A DNA stretch of 64,000 nt. Source: Mytilus edulis. Its lineage: Eukaryota > Mollusca > Bivalvia > Mytilida > Mytilidae. The notes beneath the pieces are model-generated. The model searched no databases. It was given only the letters and a program-made list of their open reading frames with translations, and was not told the DNA's origin. Both the position numbers and the translations under genes were made by a program. Shown here piece after piece: positions 25,201 through 36,600 of the stretch (within the stretch, counting starts at the first letter, position 1; each line of letters begins with the position of its first letter). The DNA lies in NCBI RefSeq assembly GCF_963676685.1, contig NC_092347.1, positions 87,980,592 to 88,044,591 of the forward strand. The letters run 5' to 3'.

Positions 25201-26225
25201 GAAGTCCAAAACTACAATATTTCCATTTAAATGTTCGTAGAGTGATAAGGATGATGCTATATTTAGCCACTGTAAATCTGAAAATAAAACAAAGAAATTT
25301 CAGGATGTGTAATGTATAATCATGTATCATTCTGAAGAGGTAGTCTTATTTGAAAATTCGTCAAAGGAATCCCTTTACAATCACTCCTTTAATTTTTTTT
25401 TTACAAAATTGAAGGCCCCGCTGTGACTTTGGAATGAAGAACAGCAATAAAAGGACTGTTCCTTTGTGTTTGATGTGCACACTCATTTTGTGTCATGGAT
25501 GGATATCCTATATTCTTTCTTTTCTATTCAAGTGACAGTTATTAAAGCAACATGTTTGCCAGAGTGTCCAAATAGCATGAGCATTGGGCTCTATGATAAA
25601 CCACATGCATGACATAGACATGTCCCTGGATAAACAAAGATAATTTGCATCAAAAGTGATACATGATATATATTTTAAGGGGGTACCTAACACTACAGGG
25701 AGAAAACTGTGTAAAATCTTCTAAACGTTTTAATTACGTTGTGTTTCAAGGGAATATTAAGCTTCTCAATGATCAAAATAAGTGTTTGTCAAACTGCTAT
25801 ATAACCAGTGTGTTTTTTCTGATAAAACGATTGGTTCAATTTTTTTGAAATTTTTTTCCAGATCACAAAGCTCGAGGGGAAAGTCTTCAAATTCGTTGTT
25901 TGACAGATTTATATTTTTGTCAAAGGGTCAAAGTAAATACTTTGTCAAAATTTTATGAAAATTAAACGAGCCAATTGAATTTAGTGAAAGTGCTGGGTAC
26001 CACCTTAAGCTCATGATGATCTGTTTTTGTTATTCAATGCAATGTAAAACCCAGATACATTTATCTACCTTTCGCAAAGTCTGAAACCTGGTATTTCAGT
26101 TTAGTATCTACTGTATGTATATGTTTTCTTATTCTTTCCTTTCTTTGATTATCTCCCCTTCTTAGATTTGACAGATCTTCATCTAGTTCTGAACACAATG
26201 TCAATAGATCCATCAAGTCAGCCAT
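16209..26225 (-). CDS. NHLRC2: NHL repeat-containing protein 2, complete (10 exons, 694 aa)
   Basis: Exons 26069-26225, 24688-25277, 23781-23915, 23372-23504, 22771-22864, 21704-21929, 18999-19124, 17835-18026, 17147-17339 and 16209-16447 join in phase to 2,085 nt. The length is close to the human protein (726 aa). Exon 2 holds the thioredoxin-like domain with [13 protein letters not shown] and [12 protein letters not shown]. Exons 3-8 hold NHL propeller repeats ([58 protein letters not shown]). Exons 9-10 form the C-terminal beta domain. The ATG at 26225 (MADLMDLL) is preferred over an in-frame ATG at 26288 because the length and character fit. NHLRC2 is a conserved cytosolic protein linked to cell survival and vesicle/cytoskeletal regulation. 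The CCINC site lacks the usual CxxC spacing only in appearance: C-C-I-N-C still holds a CxxC. Confidence 0.95.
16839..17052. mobile_element. Fold-back MITE in the last NHLRC2 intron
   Basis: The left arm TTACTGTGGATTC...GGATACCAATTTTCGTG is mirrored at the right end as CACGAAAATTGGTATCC...GAATCCACAGTA, giving long inverted arms over about 213 bp. Related half-copies with 'ttggtacccatg' occur at about 29350 and 58260-58455. It lies between coding exons and carries no gene. Confidence 0.75.
18027..18998. other. NHLRC2 intron 7, nothing else seen
   Basis: Intronic, AT-rich. I recognised no repeat termini or exon. Confidence 0.4.
19357..21440. mobile_element. Harbinger-like non-autonomous TIR element in an NHLRC2 intron
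   Basis: Both ends carry the 17-bp perfect inverted repeat GGGCTATTCCAGTAAAA, flanked by the 3-bp direct repeat TTA (19354-19356 and 21441-21443). A GGG terminus with a TTA duplication is typical of PIF/Harbinger elements. Subterminal regions share a second inverted block around GGAACGCC and CACCTA(T)GG. The interior includes a nested piece of a 'ccgcctctggtctcaatggcaatcat' repeat near 19590-19660. No transposase was found; the largest frame (21107-21385, plus) has no recognised domain. It lies between NHLRC2 exons 6 and 7. Confidence 0.8.
22275..22410. repeat. Dispersed repeat ending GGAGAGTTGTCTCATTGGCA
   Basis: Contains GGTGTGAGCCAATGCTCTGTG, ACCTATAATGGTTTA and GGAGAGTTGTCTCATTGGCAC. The same order is found in the copy at 32086-32456. 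I recognise this 3' sequence as very common in bivalve genomes. It lies in an NHLRC2 intron. Confidence 0.65.
24183..24306. repeat. Hairpin-forming inverted repeat
   Basis: The left arm (from 24183) CTTGCACACAGGCACTTGTCTCAGAA pairs with the right arm (TTCTGAGACAAGTGCCTGTGTACAAGCAAG, ending near 24306), with about one mismatch over ~28 bp. The 70-bp centre also has partial symmetry. It is probably a MITE in NHLRC2 intron 2. Confidence 0.7.
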
Positions 26226-26735
26226 GTTTAATCTGTAAAAATCATTTAACAATACATGTACATTAACATAATGACTTAAAACTAACAAAAAATATTTTAT
26301 GATGTATCATCATGATCATCATCTAAGAAGTAGGTTAATATATTGTGGGGATTCGGATATATTAATGACTGTTACAATTTCAAAGTTGAAAAAGTCATAT
26401 CAATCATGTGGCATTTTAAAATCTTTCCTACAGGTTAATAATGTACATGGAATAATTTGAAATGTTTCCACTTTAATAAAATATTCAGTCACTTTTCTTT
26501 TTTTAACCCCTTCATCCTGAGGTTTAATGTCACTTGAAAGTAAAGAACCATAACACCACCCATATGTTTATATTTAATGCAGATGACATGTTCGATGTTG
26601 TTGATCCAGAGAAGCAGTTATTCTTGGAAACACTGTATCAATGCTGTATTGGTCTTTAGCTTCTTGCCCAACTTTCCTGCATATAAGGTAGTCATATAAC
26701 ATCATTTGCATGCTGACAATGTTTTTCAAGGTTCA
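26226..26735. promoter_or_regulatory. Putative promoter/5' region of NHLRC2
   Basis: Immediately upstream of the chosen NHLRC2 start on the minus strand. No clear core motif is visible; the assignment rests on position only. Confidence 0.25.
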
Positions 26736-26905
26736 ACATTGATAGTGGTTAAGACTGATGGCTACAGTGCTGAAGACCACAGGTTCGATTCCAACTCTGG
26801 GCTCTTGAAATTTAAGCATGTTAAGTACATTACAGTGCTGAAGACAACAGGTTCGGTTCTGACTCTGGGCTCTTGAAATTTAAGCATGTTAAGTACATTA
26901 GAACA
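26736..26905 (+). repeat. tRNA-derived SINE-like sequence with a partial tandem copy
   Basis: GATAGTGGTTAAGACTGATGG followed about 30 bp later by GGTTCGATTCC has the spacing and sequence of RNA polymerase III A and B boxes. The B box and what follows (to AAGTACATTA) is then repeated once (GGTTCGGTTCTGACTC in the second copy). The whole is too diverged to be a functional tRNA. Confidence 0.6.
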
Positions 26906-28254
26906 GTGATTTTCACCCTCCAACACACATCTCTACTCCCAAAACTGGAGTTTAAACTGGAATGTGTACGAACAACTTAGTGGGATTCGGTTTGTCAATT
27001 AAGTTGCCCCTAATTTCACCAGGAGATCAATCTTCAAATTAGTCTGAGATTACTCAGACGTCCAACAGCTGTTTTGACAGACAGGCTTGGGTCCCAATAG
27101 ACAACTTTCGAGTTCAATGCATTTCCGTCAAACTCAGGTTTTATTGAACATCATTTGTGTGTTTAGGGGCATCGTCACTTCCGTTCCAATGTTGAGCAAG
27201 TGATTGGAAAACTATCATACTATATTACACAAATTATTCGGCAAATTAAATTCTCATAATTAACAAACAGCACTACTGTCATTCGGGGATTGCGATTAAG
27301 TACTTACAAACATTATTTGTATTTTAATATCCTGCACAATGATGATCACTAAGACGCTTGATGAAGGTAAATAGTGCAGGGATACAGGCAATTCCCTCGG
27401 TCTGATAAATGACGTCATAAAGGCGCGCAATTGACTAGTTTTTTCCTTAGACGGATGAACTCAAAGTGGTCTATCTTCAAATACTTCTTCAGTTTGTCGG
27501 TTCCCACTGAGATGACTAGTACTTCAGCTCCCTCCATCATAATTACAGACTTCCAGGTCTCCTAGCACTTCTGTGGTGATGAGTTGGGGATTTGTCTTTG
27601 GTGGTGGATTGTACATTCAAATGTTTGCTAGTGATGACGCATCTCCATTATTTATTTAAGGGTGTGTTCATGGATTGGATACCACTATACCCTAGCAGCT
27701 TTGAAACAAAATTTTAAAGTGAAAAATACATACTCCTGGTCAAATAAGAAGATTCATCATAATGGTATTGACTTGGTCATCATGAGTACGCAAACCCTGA
27801 CCTGACTCATGACGGTAGTCGGTAGAATTCCTTGACCCTCCCCCTTTTTAAAACTTTTTATTTAAGGGCCGTTTTGCAATGTAGATTTTCTTAAAACTTA
27901 CTTTAAAATTGTCGTATTCACACGAAAATAATGGCTTATAAACCTTTACAAAAGTTGTTTTGGATACTATGTCTCAATGCAATTTTTTTCTAAGTTTTGT
28001 GTTTCCCGGAAATACAAAAAGTAACTTTTTAACCAAAACGGAACTGATCTGTGTTAAATACGGAAATTAAGTCTAATTTTTTTTTAACTTTAAACAAAAA
28101 ACTTTAGGACTTTTACACTTTCAAAGTATCAAAGTGATGCTGTTGTATAATAAAGAGGTTGAACAATGCCAATAATCTTTTGAAATAATGAAATTTAAAA
28201 ACAAGTTGGTTTTGGTGTTTTTTTTCACTTGCGAGACCAAGAATTTGTACAGCA
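26906..28254. other. Intergenic stretch, no gene seen
   Basis: Moderately less AT-rich than the surroundings around 26930-27600. No exons, known repeats or long inverted repeats could be supported. Confidence 0.4.
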
Positions 28255-28413
28255 TGGGCGGATCCAGCCATTTATAAAAAAGGGGTGTTTGCGTCCCAAC
28301 CAAGGATTAAAAGGGGGTGTTCCAACTTTATTTCTCCATTAAAATGCATTGATCGTCCAAAAAAAAGGCGGGGGGTTTCAACCCCCTGAACGCGCCCCAT
28401 CTGGATCCGCCAC
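28255..28413. mobile_element. MITE with GGCGGATCCAG termini
   Basis: Left end GGGCGGATCCAGC, right end CTGGATCCGCCA, interior with 'gggggtttcaaccccctgaa' palindrome. Same family as 5665-5823. Flanking duplication not clear. Confidence 0.6.
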
Positions 28414-29740
28414 TATCAGTAAAGTAAGACTATACAAATCCTTGGTGAGACTTGCGCCTTTGCCTCGCCTTTGGCACTTGACACTATTTTTTATTTTTTT
28501 TCAATTGCCGAGTTAAATTTTTTTTTTTTTAAAGCTTTATGAAATTATGCATTTAAATAAAATCATATTTCGATATGCTCCCAGAAGAATCATAAATAGC
28601 TGAAATTACCTTGGACTACTCCCAAAAATTTGATACTGACTGGATGGATAAACCGAAATTAGTTTGAAATTTTATTTCAAATAGCTAAAATTCTGTACGC
28701 TCTGTTAAACATGAATAACATTTGTAAGTTTAGTTGACGACGCCTGGCCCTTTCGTGTTTGTCCTAAATAAACATTAAATATTTTCCACTGGACATTAAC
28801 ACAGCATGATTTCTGTGAATGCAAATTTTCTCAAACATACACAATTTCCCTTTTTCAAATTGATATTTCTGGATATCCTGAAATCGAATTATAGATGTCT
28901 ATATATAAACATAATTCTGATCTGTGCCTCACGAGTATGACCTTGAGCCATTTTAATTATATCCAGAAAAATGTTTGAAAAGGGCGAGTCAACTATTTGA
29001 TACACTGGTAGGGGGGACTAAGATGATTTGTTTTGGGTGTTTTAATTTTATTTTTTGTGGACTATAATGACGACACATTACACATTTTCTTCACTGTTGA
29101 AGCATGATTTTCATTTTTCAGTAAATCTAGGGACTGATTATTTATTTTAAAAGTTATACAATGAACCCTGTCTTTAATACCAAGTTAACACACTGCAAAA
29201 GTCCAACAAATAAAATATAGTGATCATATTACTGGCAAAAAAAGTGTGAAAGTCACATAACAATTGTCATGAAATGGTTATTTGCAGACTCTTGTAAAAC
29301 CAAAAAAGCAAGTATCAATGAAAATACATTATTTTTATATCCAAAAAAATTGGTACCCATGCACGAAATTTAATGAATTAAGTCATATAAGAGACATATT
29401 TATATACAATTGTCTCTGATTCAGTGTTAATCAAAAGTGTTTTTTTTTTTTCCTTGGATGAACATCATGTCACATTTTTGCTCACTAATTTAAATGTATA
29501 AATAATTTCTGAATAATAGTATTAACAAAAGTGAATATAAAAAATTACAATGATGAATCCCAGACAAAAATGTATCGATTCACAAAAAACAAAAAGCAAA
29601 GGAACAAGCTTTGTATTTCTGGTCTTTTCAATGTCACAGCGATAACTCTAATCCATCTGCAAGTACAAGACAGTTTCTACTACCAGTTTGAAGTTTCTTA
29701 TGTCATCTATGCTAGATGTTGCAACTTGCAATCTCACTAT
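28414..29740. other. Intergenic stretch, no gene seen
   Basis: AT-rich. A short piece at about 29340-29370 (TTGGTACCCATGCACG) resembles part of the fold-back family at 16839-17052. Confidence 0.4.
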
Positions 29741-29749
29741 AAATATGTG

Positions 29750-30050
29750 CATTGAGCATTTAGGAGGGCAGTAATGCCCTGTAACGTCAGGCGTCAAACG
29801 GTCATTTTTGGCTAGCCTTAGCCTCAAATTGGTTAAAATTTTACCGTGATTCGTCAAAATAACCTAATTGTGAATTGTCAGGGGTCTCAAATAATGATCG
29901 TTACCGTCATTTTTGGAAAAAATTTAACGTGATTCGTTAAAATCAGTCGATGTTTTTATTTTATCGTCATACACCAAAAATTATCATTAACATCATTTGG
30001 CAAGAACTTTTACCGTTATTCGTCATGAAGCTACCCCCATTACAGTACTG
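29750..30050. repeat. Dispersed element with repeated TTACCGT-ATTCGTCA blocks
   Basis: The motif TTTTACCGTGATTCGTCAAA and variants occur three times (about 29838, 29922, 30008), ending in CGTCATGAAGCTACCCCCAT. It looks like a non-coding bivalve repeat, with termini only loosely inverted. Confidence 0.5.
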
Positions 30051-31090
30051 CTAAGTCTCACGCAAGTGTTTTTTCTCTTTAATCTTTACGATTTTTGCCT
30101 ATCTCACGCATTTGCTTCAAGAAAACTTGACAGCTCTGCCATTACGACCCTCATAGTGTTGGTAATATCAACAAAAATAGCAAATTATATCTGGTATTTT
30201 CTTATTATGTGAATAGTTGTTCCAATTATGAATCACAACTATTTCATCAGCATATAAAATTATACATACAATGCTTTTTTTCCAGCATAATATGGGACTA
30301 CCTTGGCTTCAGAAACTTTTTGTTAAAATGTCAAGTTGTATGATGATGTGTGTCAATTCATACTACACAGAGTAATCTTAATCTGTCTCTTGTGTGGTTA
30401 CATTTGTCATTTCATATGTTTTTTTATCATCTGGCAATTTATTATTATTTTTTTGTATGTTTCCACACTATTTCTACAGTATTTTTAGGTTCAACTTATC
30501 TATTACCTATCTCCTGTCTAGTAATACATGTACTACTTATCCTCAGTACAGGGACATCATTTGTAAGTATTAATCATCATGCAGACATTTTGAGCGTTCA
30601 GGTGTTTCATGTCCAATCTATTGTGGTGATATCCTTTACACAGCATAAAAGTTTTGGCATTCCCCTCTGGGTTGGGCGTGCCTTTATGCAGACTTGTTTA
30701 GAGAGGATATGATTGAGGTGCTGTTGTTGAGTCATTAAAGAAGGCATATTTTGGTATAACATGTAATATTGATTTACTCATAGGGTCTTTGTATCAGAAA
30801 TAAACACAATTATTCTAAAACCAGATGTTGGCATGATACTGGTTATGTTCTTCTCTCATATATTTTAAGATGCTATAATACTAAACCCCTAACAGGAGGG
30901 AGTGTACTTTATTTTCATATGATGAAGATATAAAGCTTTCAATCAGTTTAATTTAGGTCTGGAGCTGGCATGTCAGTAACTGCTAGTAGTCCTAATAATA
31001 AAGTATGTTAATTTATGTATCATTGTCATTTTGATTAAATTCTTTTGTTACCTATTCTGTCATCAGACTCCGACTTCTTTTTAAGTGAGT
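30051..31090. other. Intergenic stretch, no gene seen
   Basis: AT-rich. The open frame at 30350-30712 is a hydrophobic T-rich run with no domain. Confidence 0.4.
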
Positions 31091-31094
31091 TTTA

Positions 31095-31385
31095 CTGTGG
31101 GTATTGCTTTGTTTTGTTTTTTTCTCAGTGGCTAGAGGTATAGGGGAGGGTTGAGATCTAAAACCCTGTTGCAATTTTGCACCTGTCCCAAGTCAGGAGA
31201 TTTTTAATTTTAGTTCATTTATATGTTTTGGAGTAATGTATGAGGTCCATTTTCACTGAACTAGTTCACATTTTCTCTCTTTGTTGAAGACCCTTTGATG
31301 GGCGTCATCTGTTTTCTTCTCTATGGTCAGGTTGTTGTCTCTTTGATACATCTCCCATTTCCAATCTTAATTTTATTATTAAAGA
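31095..31385. repeat. Dispersed repeat (CTCTTTGATACATCTCCCAT type)
   Basis: Includes GCACCTGTCCCAAGTCAGGA and ends near CTTTGATACATCTCCCATTTCC. The first block is shared with the repeat at 32086-32456, so the two belong to one composite family. I recognise it as common in bivalves. Confidence 0.55.
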
Positions 31386-31849
31386 AAAAGGAAGTAATTT
31401 TTGATTTTTGCCTGTAACACTTGGAACCAGGATATATTACTTTAAACACATCCTCAATTAGTTTTTTTACAATTAGGTTATGTGTCATCATAATATTTCG
31501 AGCTGCTTAGGAGGAGTTGTGTTTACAAGCCAAAGGAACAGCTCATCACACATATTAAAAGCAGTAATTAGATTTATCTCCCCTTACATTTTGGACTTGG
31601 ATCCTTAGGCTGTCCCTTCAACTGTGTAATATATTATTAATTGTTTAGTCATTAAAAAGGAGTTGCAATTACAAGGCATACAGAAAGGGTAAAGTCTACA
31701 CCACACTCTTATAGTCAAATGGATTATTCACAAAAAAAAGATGTTGGCTTTAAATTGCAAGGTTCTTTTTTCCCCTCTTAACTCATGAATAGAAACGTGA
31801 CAAAAATTACTACCAATAATATATGAATACATTTTGTGCAAACAAAATA

Positions 31850-33250
31850 TTATATAAAGTGCCTTTGCTGAAATGACATTAAACAATCACCAACCAATCA
31901 TAAAGTGCCTTTGCTGAAATGACATTAAACAATCACCAACTAATCATAAAGTGCATTTGCTGAAATGACATTAAACAATCACCAACCAATCATAAAGTGC
32001 CTTTGCTGAAATGACATTAAACAATCACCAACCAATCATAAAGTGCCTTTGCTGAAATGACATTAAACAATCACCAACCAATCATTTTTCTTTGTTGTGA
32101 TGTTATGCTATTGTTTCAGAAAAAGGGAGAAGGTTTGGATCCATTAAAACGTTTAATCCCGCTGCAAATGTTTGCACCTGTCCTAAGTCAGGAATCTGAT
32201 GTACAGTAGTTGTCGTTTGTTTATGTAATATATACGTGTTTCTCGTTTCTCGTTTTGTTTATATAGATTAGACCGTTGGTTTTCCCGTTTGAATGGTTTT
32301 ACACTAGTAATTTTGGGGCCCTTTATAGCTTGTTGTTCGGTGTGAGCTAAGGCTCCGTGTTGAAGGCCGTACTTTAACCTATAATGGTTTAATTTTTAAA
32401 TTGTTATTTGTATGGAGAGTTGTCTCATTGGCACTCACACCACATCTTCCTATATCTATATAAAGTGCCTTTGCTGAAATGACATTAAACAATCACCAAC
32501 CAATCATAAAGTGCCTTTGCTGAAATGACATTAAACAATCACCAACTAATCATAAAGTGCATTTGCTGAAATGACATTAAACAATCACCAACTAATCTTA
32601 AAGTGCATTTGCTGAAATGACATTAAACAATCACCAACCAATCATAAAGTGCCTTTGCTGAAATGACATTAAACAATCACCAACTAATCATAAAGTGCCT
32701 TTGCTGAAATGACATTAAACAATCACCAACTAATCTTAAAGTGCATTTGCTGAAATGACATTAAACAATCACCAACTAATCTTAAAGTGCCTTTGCTGAA
32801 ATGACATTAAACAATCACCAACTAATCTTAAAGTGCCTTTGCTGAAATGACATTAAACAATCACCAACTAATCTTAAAGTGCCTTTGCTGAAATGACATT
32901 AAACAATCACCAACCAATCTTAAAGTGCCTTTGCTGAAATGACATTAAACAATCACCAACTAATCATAAAGTGCCTTTGCTGAAATGACATTAAACAATC
33001 ACCAACTAATCTTAAAGTGCATTTGCTGAAATGACATTAAACAATCACCAACTAATCATAAAGTGCCTTTGCTGAAATGACATTAAACAATCACCAACTA
33101 ATCTTAAAGTGCATTTGCTGAAATGACATTAAACTATCACCAACCAATCATAAAGTGCCTTTGCTGAAATGACATTAAACAATCACCAACCAATCATAAA
33201 GTGCCTTTGCTGAAATGACAATAAACAATCACCAACCAATCATAAAGTGC
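31850..33250. repeat. 46-bp minisatellite, about 22 units in two blocks
   Basis: The unit begins TAAAGTGCCTTTGCTGAAAT and ends CACCAACCAATCA. About 5 units lie at 31850-32085 and about 17 at 32457-33250, separated by a dispersed repeat. Units differ mainly at C/A in GTGCCT/GTGCAT, CCAAT/CTAAT and CATAAAG/CTTAAAG, which alternate in a patterned way. It lies downstream of the NELFA 3' end. Confidence 0.95.
32086..32456. mobile_element. Dispersed repeat inserted within the 46-bp minisatellite
   Basis: Contains GCACCTGTCCTAAGTCAGGA, TTGTCGTTTGTTTATGTAAT, GACCGTTGGTTTTCCCG, GGTGTGAGCTAAGGCTCCG and GGAGAGTTGTCTCATTGGCA in order, followed by CACCACATCTTCC. It is a fuller copy of the family at 22275-22410. 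It separates two blocks of the minisatellite, each starting TATATAAAGTGCC. Confidence 0.7.
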
Positions 33251-33299
33251 TATTTTCTCCCAGCATTCCTCTATTTTCAGAAAAGCTTTTCAAAAAAAT

Positions 33300-33490
33300 G
33301 AAATCTATTACTGTAAATTCAGAAATTATTGCGAAAAATGCGACAGGATCATAATCGCAATAATTTAAACTTGCATTTTGAAACTTTTTATATGAATTAA
33401 ACGCGATTTGTCACACTATCACAAACAATGAAATCGCATTTTAGTCTAAATTGACAAAATCACAATAATGAATGCATGCCAGAAATTATC
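33300..33490. repeat. Degenerate fold-back repeat just past the NELFA poly(A) signal
   Basis: TTACTGTAAATTCAGAAATTATTGCG begins a block with mirrored 'cacaataatg...cagaaattatc'. It is related to the MITE at 34658-34946. Confidence 0.5.
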
Positions 33491-33583
33491 AGTACTAGAA
33501 TTGAACATCTCGGGTCAGAATTCAAGAGGTAAATAAATACTACAAATATAGCTGACACAAATTTATAAAACAACACATGACAT

Positions 33584-33589
33584 TTTATT
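33584..33589 (-). terminator. NELFA: Candidate poly(A) signal of NELFA
   Basis: AATAAA on the minus strand about 30 nt after the NELFA stop at 33618-33620. This would give a very short 3' UTR; further AATAAA-like sequences lie slightly downstream. Confidence 0.5.
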
Positions 33590-33617
33590 AATAAATAACA
33601 ATAACAATTGCAACAAT

Positions 33618-36600
33618 TTATAATTGTTCACATTCCCGATATTTTTTAATCCTTTTCCATTCCCCAGTTTGATAGTTCATTTGGAAAAACACATCAGCTA
33701 ACATAGGTTTACTTGTACTATCTGCCTGTAGTACCATCTCTTTTGTTTCACTAAGTCGTATACTTAAAATATGACCTTGTTGAGGGCATGGGTTATCTAC
33801 AACAAAAATAAAATATATCAAATACTGTTCTTGCTGAAGGCTCTGGTTAAAGTGAAGAACTAACTTGTCATCTAATTAAGCTTAAATAATAGGGCACAAG
33901 TATCAAGAAAACATAACTAAGAACAAACTCACTAAACTTTCAATGTCATACTATCCAAAACCTATAACAATAAATGTGCAGAAAGAAATGCATCTTGAAA
34001 TTATTGAAATACCAAATGTAGTTTACTACTCAGTATGATTTAAAGCTTGAAATATTGTATATTTTTGATGACTGCATGTTTCCTCAAGATGTGTTTTGTT
34101 TATTTTTGTTGTTGGATGTGTGACTCATTGACATATACCCAACATCTCCTTTAATGCATTCGAACAGAAAGTTTGGTCAGATGAATAAAGGCTACCTACA
34201 CTTCTATGTTTTTTTTTAACTTTCCACCTGGAATCACAAACAAATTGATTCAAATGTTTTGCATAGCTATCAGGTTGTTTTTACAATCACCTTGACTAGC
34301 TTGATCTCTCTTAATCATGTTACTGATAAGAAGGCAGATCCATATTTGGTTCAACAAATAACTTCCTTTCACTCAAAGTTGATAAGAGCATACAAGATCT
34401 GAACTTTATAACATGTCTAACCTACCTCTGGAACCAGCCATAAACCCTAAAATTAATGCCTTTTCAGGTCTCGTCACAATGTTTGATGTTCTAAACATTT
34501 CTTGTGCTTCTAACATTTGTTCTCTCTGAAATAAAAGAACATTTTATAACAGTCTTAATAATTGTGACTTTTTCTGAAATTAAATCTATAGGTAGTTTGA
34601 AAGGTTTACAGGTTTTGTTGGCCAGACAGTATTAATCATTGACAAGATCTAAATACAATATTGTAAATTCAGAAATTATTGCATGCATTTATAATTGCAA
34701 TTTTATCATTTTAGACTAAAATGTGATTTTAATTTTTTGCGATATTGAGAAAAATCCTATTATTCATATAAGAAATTTCAATATGCGAGTTTGAATTATT
34801 GCAATTATTGAGTTAGGCTCAAGTAAATAAAAAATGCTGAGGCCTCACAGGTCATAGTTTATTTATAAACTTTGAGTACTGCTACAAATGACATAACACT
34901 GTCACATTTTTCGCAATAATAAAAATAATTTCTGAATTTACAGTATGTAAAACCAGATGCTCCACAGGGCGCAGCTTTATACGACCGCAGAGGTTGAACC
35001 CTGAACGGTTGGGGCAAGTATGGACACAACATTCAAGCTGGATTCAGCTCTAAATTTGGATTGTGATTAAATAGTTGACACAGCATAGGTTTCTGACACA
35101 GAATGAATGTGGTCTAATGAACTTAAAAATTACTATGCTGTTGAATATTAATCCTCTCAAAAAAATGTTTGAAGAAATTTTCTTTTTATTTATGAAGTCT
35201 GAAATGAAAAAAATTGACCCCCCCCTCAATTTTTTTTCACATCCCCCTTTTTCTTCTTCCAAAAATGATCTCAATTCAAATTTCTAATGGAGTTTGCAAC
35301 AATAACTACTCATTTAAATACATATTAAAATGTAAAAAAGTGCTTGTTATCACTGAATGGTAAAGATTGTTTGAATTTATCAGTTGGAAGTAAAAGTGAA
35401 TATACATTGTATATTGTGTAAAAAATGATTTAAGTTGATTCAACTACTATTCTGGACAAAGAAAGATAACTCCAATTGAAAATTTCTTGCTATTGCACAA
35501 TATTGTGCAATTAGATATTTCTTGCTATTGCGCAACACTGTGCAATTGAAAATATTTGCTATTGTACAATACTGTGCAATTGAAGATTTCTTGCTATTGC
35601 GCAATACTGTGCAATTGAAAATTTCTTGCTATTGCGCAATACTGTGCAATTGAAAATTTCTTGCTATTGCACAATACTGTGCAATTGAAGATTTCTTGCT
35701 ATTGCTGAATACTGTGCAATTGAAAATTTCTTGCTATTGCACAAAACTTAACATAATAATTTTGGATCCTGATTTGGACCAACTTGAAAACTGGGCCCAT
35801 AATCAAAAATCTAAGTACATGTTTAGATTCAGCATATCAAAGAAGCCCAAGAATTCAATTTTTGTTAAAATCAGACTTAATTCAATTTTGGACTGTTTGG
35901 ACTTTAATGTAGACCAATTTGAAAACGGGACCAAATATTAAGAATCTACATACACAGTTAGATTTGGCATATCAAAGAACCCCAATTATTCAATTTTTGA
36001 TGAAATCAAACAAAGTTTAATTTTGGACTCCAATTTAGACCAACTTGAAAATTCGGCCAATAATCCAAAAATCTAAGTATATTTTTAGATTCAGCATATC
36101 AAAGAACCCTAAGGATTCAATTTTTGAAAAGTTTAATTTTGGGCCCTTTGGGGCCCTTATTCCTAAACTGTTGGGACCAAAACTTCCAAAATCAATCCCA
36201 ACCTTTCTTTTATGGTCATAAACCTTGTGTTTAAATTTCATAGATTCCTATTTACTTATACTAAAGTTATGGTGCGAAAACCAAGAAAAATGCTTATTTG
36301 GGCCCCTTTTTGGCCCCTAATTCCTAAACTGTTCGAACCTCAACTCCCAAAATCAATCCCAACCTTTCTTTTGTGGTCATAAACCTTGTTTAAAAACAAT
36401 CTTTATTATTTGTTAGTTTGAACAAATATTATCTGCCATTTATGGTATGTCATTTACAAACAACTCACATGTCTCTATTGATTTAAAGAATGTGAAATTA
36501 ATAAAATTCTTAACCACATTGCAACAAAACAAAACTAAACAACTCTCTGACCATCCATTGGTTAAAGTATCTATGGTTGAAAGGGGGAAGGGGCAATGAA

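Noticed and set aside
26736..26800. Functional tRNA gene.
   Set aside because: Only the promoter boxes are preserved; the arms do not form a cloverleaf and the B-box part is duplicated.
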